Origin: Streptomyces showdoensis
GTDB lineage: Bacteria > Actinomycetota > Actinomycetes > Streptomycetales > Streptomycetaceae
NCBI RefSeq assembly: GCF_039535475.1
Contig: NZ_BAAAXG010000026.1
Location: forward strand, 620,001-684,000
Length of the DNA stretch: 64,000 nucleotides
Direction: 5' to 3'
In this document: positions 59,354-64,000 of the stretch, one piece after another
Layout of the letters: every line of letters begins with the position of its first letter
Numbering within the stretch: position 1 is the first letter of the stretch
The notes under the pieces: model-generated
Seen by the model: the letters and a program-made list of their open reading frames with translations, nothing else
Told to the model about the DNA's origin: nothing
Database searches by the model: none
Translations under genes and position numbers: made by a program

Positions 59354-60172
59354 ATGACCGCAGCCGCGCCCGCCCCGTCCCCGGATCCCGCCGGCCCCCG
59401 TGCCGAAGCCGGCGCCGACGCCGAACTGCGCCGGATCCACGCCTTCCTCGCCGCCTTCACCCGGCGGCAGGCGGAGCGGACGGTCCCGGTCCCGGGCGGC
59501 TTCGCCGCGCTGGACGACACGTACGCGCTGTCCTACGGGAACAACTACGTCCTGATCGACGGACCGACCGACCCCGATGCGCTGCCCGGCCACGTGGACG
59601 CGGCCATGGCCCCGCTGGCGCACCGGGCCGTGTGGGTGCTGGACGCGGCGACCGGCGAGGCCTGCGCGGGGCCGCTGGCCCGGGCCGGCTACACCCTCAC
59701 GACCGTCCTCGTGATGCGCCACACCGGCCCGGTGCCCGAGCGCGGCGGGGCCCGCGAGGTGGACCTGCCGGCGCTCCGCGGGCCGCTCACCGAGAGCCAG
59801 CGGCGCTTCCTGCCGGACGCCCCCGAGGAGGTGATCCGCGCCCTCGTGGAGCGGCGGACGGCCCGCCGGCGCGGCGCCGACGACGTCCGCTTCCTCGCCT
59901 CGCACGACGCGTGGGGCGAGCCGGCCTCCTGGGCCGACCTGTACCTGGACCGGACCGAGGGCGTCGCCCAGATCGAGGACCTCGTCACGGCCGCCTCCCA
60001 CCTCGGACAGGGCCACGCGGGCGTCGTCCTGGACACCGCCCTGCGCACCGCCGCCGAGGCCGGCTGCACCACCCGCTTCCTGACGGCCCTGGCCGACGAC
60101 TGGCCCCGGCACTGGTACGAACGGCGCGGCTTCGTCACCGTCGGCAGCGTGCACTGCTTCGAACGGACGTGA
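59354..60172 (+). CDS. GNAT-family N-acetyltransferase
   Basis: A 272-residue protein. The C-terminal GNAT domain shows IEDLVTAASHLGQGHAGVVL, the acetyl-CoA loop of type Q/R-x-x-G-x-G/A in weak form, and DWPRHWYERRGFVTVGSV, the typical last strand-helix-strand. The N-terminal half (FLAAFTRRQAERTVPVPGG) is an extra GNAT-like or dimer domain found in actinobacterial members. The substrate is unknown. ATG 59354 start. It is divergent from add and followed after about 100 bp by the hydrolase-like gene. Confidence 0.85.
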   Translation: MTAAAPAPSPDPAGPRAEAGADAELRRIHAFLAAFTRRQAERTVPVPGGFAALDDTYALSYGNNYVLIDGPTDPDALPGHVDAAMAPLAHRAVWVLDAATGEACAGPLARAGYTLTTVLVMRHTGPVPERGGAREVDLPALRGPLTESQRRFLPDAPEEVIRALVERRTARRRGADDVRFLASHDAWGEPASWADLYLDRTEGVAQIEDLVTAASHLGQGHAGVVLDTALRTAAEAGCTTRFLTALADDWPRHWYERRGFVTVGSVHCFERT

Positions 60173-60270
60173 GGGAGGCGGCCGTTCGGCCGACGGGACG
60201 CGCCGGGCGATACGTAACAGTGACCGCGCGTACGGATGGCGTACACCTCGGCTTCTGAGACTGTTCTGCC

Positions 60271-61044
60271 ATGGCGCACTACGCACTCGTAGGGACGGCC
60301 GGCTCCCGGAGACCCCGGCTCGGGCGGCCCGCAGGAGCGACGAACCCGGTCACCGAGGCGGGCGGGGTGGTCCTGCTGCTCCCGGACGGCGAGCCCTCCT
60401 CCGCGCGGGGCCCCTCCCCCCTCGCCCACGCAACGGCCCTGCCGCTGGCCCGCCGGCTGGCCCGCGCGGGCCGGGCCGACGGACTGGTCGCGCACGTGGT
60501 CCGCTACCGGGGGCGCGGCTGGAACGGCACGGACGCCCAACTCGCCGAGGACGCCTCCTGGGCGGTCTCCGAGGCGGTACGGCGCTACGGCGACGTCCCG
60601 GTCTGCCTGCTGGGCCGCGGGATGGGCGGACGGGCGGCGCTGCGGGCGGCCGGCCACCCGGCGGTGTCGGCGGTGCTGGCGCTCGCGCCCTGGCTGCCCG
60701 AGGAGGACCGGGCGGCCGAGCCGGAGCCGGTGCGGCAGCTCGTCGGGCGGCGGGTGCTGATCGTCCACGGGACGAACGACGCCCGGACCGACCCCGAGCT
60801 GTCCTACCGCTTCGCCGAGCGGGCCAAGAAGTCCAACCGGGACACCTGCCGCTTCGAGGTGCACGCGGACGGGCACGCGCTGCGCCAGTACCACGAGGAA
60901 GTCGGAGCCCTGGCCGCCGACTTCGTACTGTCCGCGCTCTTCTCGCACGCGCCGAGCCGGCCGCTCGCGGACGCCATGGCCGCGCCGCCGCCGCTGGGGC
61001 TGCGGATGCCGCTGGCGGCCGGGTTCGGGCGCTCGCTGCGGTAG
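60271..61044 (+). CDS. Alpha/beta-hydrolase-fold protein with Gly at the nucleophile position
   Basis: A 257-residue alpha/beta-hydrolase-fold protein of dienelactone-hydrolase-like type. The expected nucleophile elbow GxSxG reads LLGRGMGGRAAL, with Gly instead of Ser. The acid region LIVHGTNDARTDP and the histidine region ADGHALRQYHEE are intact. Without a nucleophile normal hydrolase chemistry is unlikely, so it may be a binding protein or use another mechanism. It stands alone downstream of the GNAT gene. ATG 60271 start. A perfect GxSxG is the family norm, so this substitution is notable. Confidence 0.83.
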   Translation: MAHYALVGTAGSRRPRLGRPAGATNPVTEAGGVVLLLPDGEPSSARGPSPLAHATALPLARRLARAGRADGLVAHVVRYRGRGWNGTDAQLAEDASWAVSEAVRRYGDVPVCLLGRGMGGRAALRAAGHPAVSAVLALAPWLPEEDRAAEPEPVRQLVGRRVLIVHGTNDARTDPELSYRFAERAKKSNRDTCRFEVHADGHALRQYHEEVGALAADFVLSALFSHAPSRPLADAMAAPPPLGLRMPLAAGFGRSLR

Positions 61045-61153
61045 CGGTCCGGCGGCGCCCGGCCTGCGGGCCGCGGGTCCGGCGGGGTGGCCCGTCCCGC
61101 GACGGCGCGTCCGGCGGCGGCCCGCCGGGCGCGGACCGTCCCGTACGCCCGGG

Positions 61154-62050
61154 TCACTCCGGCAGCAGGCTGCCCCGCTTGCCGAGGAGGAACTTCTTGA
61201 AGGCGGCCACCGGAGGCGTGTCCGGGTGTCCGTCGAGCCAGGCCACTCCGATCTCGCGGACCGCCCGCGGGGAGGTCACGCCCAGCTCGACGACGCCCGG
61301 GCGGGCGACGGCCGGCGGGGGCAGCAGGGCGACGCCGAGGCCCGCGGCGACCAGGCCGCGCAGGGTCTCGGCCTCCTCGCCCTCGAAGGCGATCCGGGGC
61401 TTGAACCCGGCCTGGGCGCACAGGTCGTCGGTGATGCGGCGCAGCCCGTAGCCGGGTTCCAGGGTCACGAAGGTCTCGTCGGCGGCCTCGGCCAGCCGGA
61501 TGCGCTTGCGGCCCGCGAGGCGGTGGTCGTCGGGGACGACGAGGCGGAGCCGCTGCTCGTCGAGGCGGCGGGCGACCAGGTCGGGGGCGTCCGGCACGGG
61601 GGAGGTCAGGCAGAGGTCGAGCTCGCCGGCCCGGAGCCGTTCGATCATCGCCTCGCCGTAGTTCTGCACCAGGGTGAAGCGGACCCTGGGGTGGTCGGCA
61701 CGGAAGGCGCGGAGGAGTCCGGGCACGGTCTCGGAGCCCATGGTGTGCAGGAAGCCGAAGGCGACCCGGCCGGCGGTGGGGTCGGCGTCGGCCCGGACCG
61801 AGTCGGCGGCCTTCTCGACCTCGGCGAGCGCCCGCTCGGCGGAGGCCAGGAAACGGCGGCCGGCCGGGGTGAGCGAGACCGTGCGGCCGCGGCGGGCGAA
61901 CAGGGCGACGCCGAGGTCCTCCTCCAGCCGGACCACGGCCCGCGAGAGGGTCGACTGGGGGACGCCCATCTCGGCGGCGGCCCGGGTCACGTGCTCGTGC
62001 CGGGCGACGGCCGCGAAGTAGGCGAGCCGCGGCGCGAGCAGCAGTCCCAT
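61154..62050 (-). CDS. LysR-family transcriptional regulator
   Basis: A 298-residue LTTR. The N-terminal winged helix reads LAYFAAVARHEHVTRAAAEM and QSTLSRAVVRLEEDLGVALF. The effector domain (about 95-290) contains RVAFGFLHTMGSETVPGLL and LRGLVAAGLGVALLP. I chose ATG 62050, because the longer frames run into the shared promoter region. It is divergent from the MFS gene with 119 bp between the starts, the classic LTTR layout, and probably controls that transporter and itself. The effector is unknown. The palindrome CATGCAGCATG lies in the gap. Confidence 0.92.
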   Translation of the reverse strand: MGLLLAPRLAYFAAVARHEHVTRAAAEMGVPQSTLSRAVVRLEEDLGVALFARRGRTVSLTPAGRRFLASAERALAEVEKAADSVRADADPTAGRVAFGFLHTMGSETVPGLLRAFRADHPRVRFTLVQNYGEAMIERLRAGELDLCLTSPVPDAPDLVARRLDEQRLRLVVPDDHRLAGRKRIRLAEAADETFVTLEPGYGLRRITDDLCAQAGFKPRIAFEGEEAETLRGLVAAGLGVALLPPPAVARPGVVELGVTSPRAVREIGVAWLDGHPDTPPVAAFKKFLLGKRGSLLPE

Positions 62051-62097
62051 GTCTTCTTCGTTACTGTTCGGTGACAGGCGAGGCTGTGACCTGTACT

Positions 62098-62108
62098 CAT
62101 GCAGCATG
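62098..62108. promoter_or_regulatory. Palindrome CATGC-A-GCATG, LysR site candidate
   Basis: A perfect 11-bp palindrome midway between the divergent LysR and MFS genes. A second TGCAT...ATGAA element lies at 62132-62147. Position fits the LTTR recognition site. Confidence 0.5.
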
Positions 62109-62169
62109 GGAACGATTACAGCAGGTCCGTGCATTGGACGCATGAACCGGGCCGTCCTACGTTCGAGGC

Positions 62170-63426
62170 ATGCCTTCCGCCAGTACCAAGGCGGCCGTCA
62201 CCAGCCCGGCCGCCGACTCCCGCCTCTCCCCCGGTGCCCCCGGCTACCGCCGGATGAGCCTCGCGCTGTTCGCCGCAGGAGTGGCCACCTTCGCCCTCCT
62301 CTACTCCACCCAGGCCCTCCTCCCCGCCGTCTCGGCCGAGTTCGGCGCCACCGCGTCGGCGGCCTCCTGGACGGTCTCCGCCGCGACCGGCGCGCTCGCC
62401 CTGTGCGTGATCCCCCTCAGCGCCCTGTCCGAGCGCTTCGGGCGGCGCTCGATGATGACGGCCTCGCTCGCGGTCGCCGTTCTGGTCGGACTCCTCGTCC
62501 CGCTCGCCCCCAGCCTGGAGGTCCTGATCGCGCTGCGCGCGGTGCAGGGCGCGGCGCTGGCCGGCGTGCCCGCCTCGGCGATGGCCTTCCTCGCCGAGGA
62601 GGTCCGGCCGAAGGCGCTGATCGCCGCGATCGGCCTGTTCGTGGCGGGCAACTCCATCGGCGGGATGAGCGGACGGATCGTCACCGGCTGGGTCGCCCAG
62701 CTGTGGGGCTGGCGGGCGGGCCTGGCGGCCGTCGGCCTGATGGCCGTGGTCTGCGCGGTCGCCTTCCGGGCGCTGCTGCCCAAGGCCCGGCACTTCACGC
62801 CCGGCCCGCTGAACCCGAGGGCGCTCGGCCGGACCGTGCGGGAGCATCTGGCGGACCCGCTGCTGATGCGGCTGTACGCGATCGGCGCGCTGTTCATGAC
62901 GGTGTTCGGCGCCGTGTACACGGTGATCGGCTACCGGCTGGTCGAGGCGCCGTTCTCGCTCCCCCAGGGCGTGATCGGCTCGATCTTCCTGGTCTACCTG
63001 GTCGGCACAGTCTCCTCGGCCGCCGCCGGAAGGCTGGTCGGCCGGCTCGGCCGCCGCGGGGCGCTCTACCTGGCCGTCTCCACGACGGCGGCGGGCCTGC
63101 TGCTCTCGCTCGCCGACGCGCTGCCCGCCGTCCTCGCGGGCCTGGTGCTGATCACGGCCGGCTTCTTCGCCGGACACGCGGTCGCCTCCTCCTCGGTGAG
63201 CCGCACCGCGAAGACCGGCCGCGCGCAGGCCTCGGCGCTCTACCAGTCCGCCTACTACCTCGGCAGCAGCGCGGGCGGCACGCTCGGCGCGGTCGCCTTC
63301 CACGCGGGCGGCTGGGCCGGGACGGTCCTGATCGGCCTGGTGGCGGTGCTCGGCGTCGTGTCGGTCACCCTCTACGGCACGCACAGCGCGCGGGCCGAGG
63401 CCCGCCGGCTGCGGGTCGCCTGCTGA
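62170..63426 (+). CDS. MFS transporter (YnfM-like, 12 helices)
   Basis: A 418-residue membrane transporter. Twelve helices start at MSLALFAAGVATFALLYSTQ. The motif A equivalent is LSALSERFGRRSMMTASLAV, and the second-half copy is GRLVGRLGRRGALYLAVS. The FAAGVATFALLYSTQALLP start and the QLWGWRAGL segment match the YnfM/arabinose-efflux-like group. Probably an exporter of sugars, drugs or arsenical-type compounds. It is controlled by the divergent LysR regulator. ATG 62170 is the first start after the promoter gap. Confidence 0.92.
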   Translation: MPSASTKAAVTSPAADSRLSPGAPGYRRMSLALFAAGVATFALLYSTQALLPAVSAEFGATASAASWTVSAATGALALCVIPLSALSERFGRRSMMTASLAVAVLVGLLVPLAPSLEVLIALRAVQGAALAGVPASAMAFLAEEVRPKALIAAIGLFVAGNSIGGMSGRIVTGWVAQLWGWRAGLAAVGLMAVVCAVAFRALLPKARHFTPGPLNPRALGRTVREHLADPLLMRLYAIGALFMTVFGAVYTVIGYRLVEAPFSLPQGVIGSIFLVYLVGTVSSAAAGRLVGRLGRRGALYLAVSTTAAGLLLSLADALPAVLAGLVLITAGFFAGHAVASSSVSRTAKTGRAQASALYQSAYYLGSSAGGTLGAVAFHAGGWAGTVLIGLVAVLGVVSVTLYGTHSARAEARRLRVAC

Positions 63427-63492
63427 TCCGCTGCAACTGTCCGGCTCCCCCGAGCGTCGTAATCAGCAGGACTCAAGGGGGAGTTGACGATC

Positions 63493-64000
63493 ATGAACGC
63501 GATACGGAGGAGAGCCGTCATCGGCCTCGCGGTGACGGCTCTGACGGTGCCGACGACGGTGGCGCTCGGCACCGCACCGGCGGCCGCGGCGTCCTGCAAC
63601 GTGACGACCGGCCCGTACCAGAAGCAGGTGGAGAAGTTCCTGGGCCGGCCGGTCGACGGGCGCCAGTCGCTCGCCGACTGCAAGGCGATCCGGTCCTTCC
63701 AGCTCAAGCACGGCATCACGCCGTCCGCGGGCTACGCGGGGACGGTCACCTGGCGCACGATGTCGACGATGCTGGCGCAGCGGGCGGCGGGGACCAACCC
63801 GAACCGGGACGGCAAGTGCCCGACGAACAAGGGGCGGATCGCCTGCGTCGACCTGACCCGGCAGCTCAGCTGGATCCAGGACGGCTCCCGGCTGAAGTAC
63901 GGCCCGGTGCCGGTGCGCACGGGCAAGGCGGCCTCGCCGACCCGGACCGGCGCCAAGAAGATCTACTGGCGCAACATCAACCACTGGTCGACGCTGTACA
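63493..64000 (+). CDS. Secreted peptidoglycan-binding / L,D-transpeptidase protein, partial
   Basis: An exported protein that runs off the right edge; 169 residues are visible. The signal peptide (residues 1-34) ends APAAAASC. A peptidoglycan-binding PG_1-like segment follows (YQKQVEKFLGRPVDGRQSLAD, AIRSFQLKHGITPSAGYAG). The start of a YkuD-type L,D-transpeptidase domain reads CVDLTRQLSWIQDGSRLKYG and PVRTGKAASPTRTGAKKIYW. The catalytic SHGC lies beyond the window. ATG 63493 follows GGGGGAGTTGACG. The architecture differs from the lipoprotein Ldt at 10503, so the strain has at least two kinds. Confidence 0.9.
   Translation, partial: MNAIRRRAVIGLAVTALTVPTTVALGTAPAAAASCNVTTGPYQKQVEKFLGRPVDGRQSLADCKAIRSFQLKHGITPSAGYAGTVTWRTMSTMLAQRAAGTNPNRDGKCPTNKGRIACVDLTRQLSWIQDGSRLKYGPVPVRTGKAASPTRTGAKKIYWRNINHWSTLY

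Noticed and set aside
1..64000. tRNA, rRNA, insertion sequences, integrases or attachment sites
   Set aside because: I looked for clover-leaf arms, transposase motifs and terminal inverted repeats by eye and saw none convincing.

Overview
The window is very GC-rich actinobacterial chromosome, almost certainly Streptomyces. Nearly every codon ends in G or C, GTG and TTG starts are common, and genes are closely packed and separated by long perfect hairpins. The gene order hutH / GGDEF protein / enoyl-CoA hydratase / adenylate cyclase / birA / pccB-epsilon / maf / accA / deoR-type / lpdA / PNP / phosphomutase / deoC / aldehyde dehydrogenases / sigQ / afsQ1-afsQ2 / add matches what I remember of the S. 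coelicolor SCO4962-SCO4901 region. That comparison is from memory, not from a search. The window is core chromosome. Possible lineage-specific insertions are a drug MFS/TetR pair, a TetR gene next to accA, and an AT-rich patch around 16.6-16.9 kb that precedes a DUF4097 gene and a truncated hydrolase.

Layout. 1-10.4 kb: drrAB-type ABC exporter (permease cut by the left edge), threonine dehydratase, MarR regulator, a small sigma-like/membrane pair, cystathionine gamma-synthase, msrA, a zinc alcohol dehydrogenase and its divergent XRE regulator. 10.5-16.6 kb: L,D-transpeptidase lipoprotein, a miniature LAETG surface protein, hutH, an HTH protein and an NmrA-type oxidoreductase. 16.7-21 kb: DUF4097 protein, hydrolase remnant, GAF-GGDEF diguanylate cyclase, enoyl-CoA hydratase and adenylate cyclase. 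21.2-29.9 kb: biotin ligase, acyl-CoA carboxylase beta and epsilon subunits, MFS/TetR, Maf, and the biotinylated alpha subunit. 30-37.9 kb: TetR, DeoR, quinone reductase, purine nucleoside phosphorylase, phosphomutase and a PIG-V-like mannosyltransferase. 38-47.8 kb: two huge paralogous secreted proteins with three 125-residue repeats each, then a PH-domain protein, a class F sortase and its probable substrate. 48-51.3 kb: deoC and two aldehyde dehydrogenases. 51.4-57.5 kb: secreted protein, uridine-kinase-like NTPase, sigQ / afsQ1-afsQ2-lipoprotein, VanZ and PspC proteins. 57.5-64 kb: secreted protein, adenosine deaminase, GNAT, an alpha/beta-hydrolase-like protein, LysR/MFS, and the start of a second L,D-transpeptidase.

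How the genes work together. The most striking signal is an identical 12-bp palindrome, CTACGCGCGTAG. I found it three times, and each copy lies directly upstream of a nucleoside-catabolism gene: purine nucleoside phosphorylase (33929), deoC (48004) and add (59265). With the phosphomutase and the aldehyde dehydrogenases the window encodes a complete route from (deoxy)adenosine to central metabolism, and it also holds a DeoR-family regulator of unknown target. A second theme is acyl-CoA carboxylase assembly (biotin ligase, alpha, beta, epsilon). A third is second-messenger signalling: a GGDEF enzyme with a BldD-like box, next to an adenylate cyclase. A fourth is the cell surface: sortase, candidate sorting signals, two L,D-transpeptidases and the repeat proteins. 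The AfsQ1/Q2 system carries an exact AfsQ1-type box between sigQ and afsQ1. I saw no tRNA, rRNA, CRISPR array, insertion sequence or integrase.
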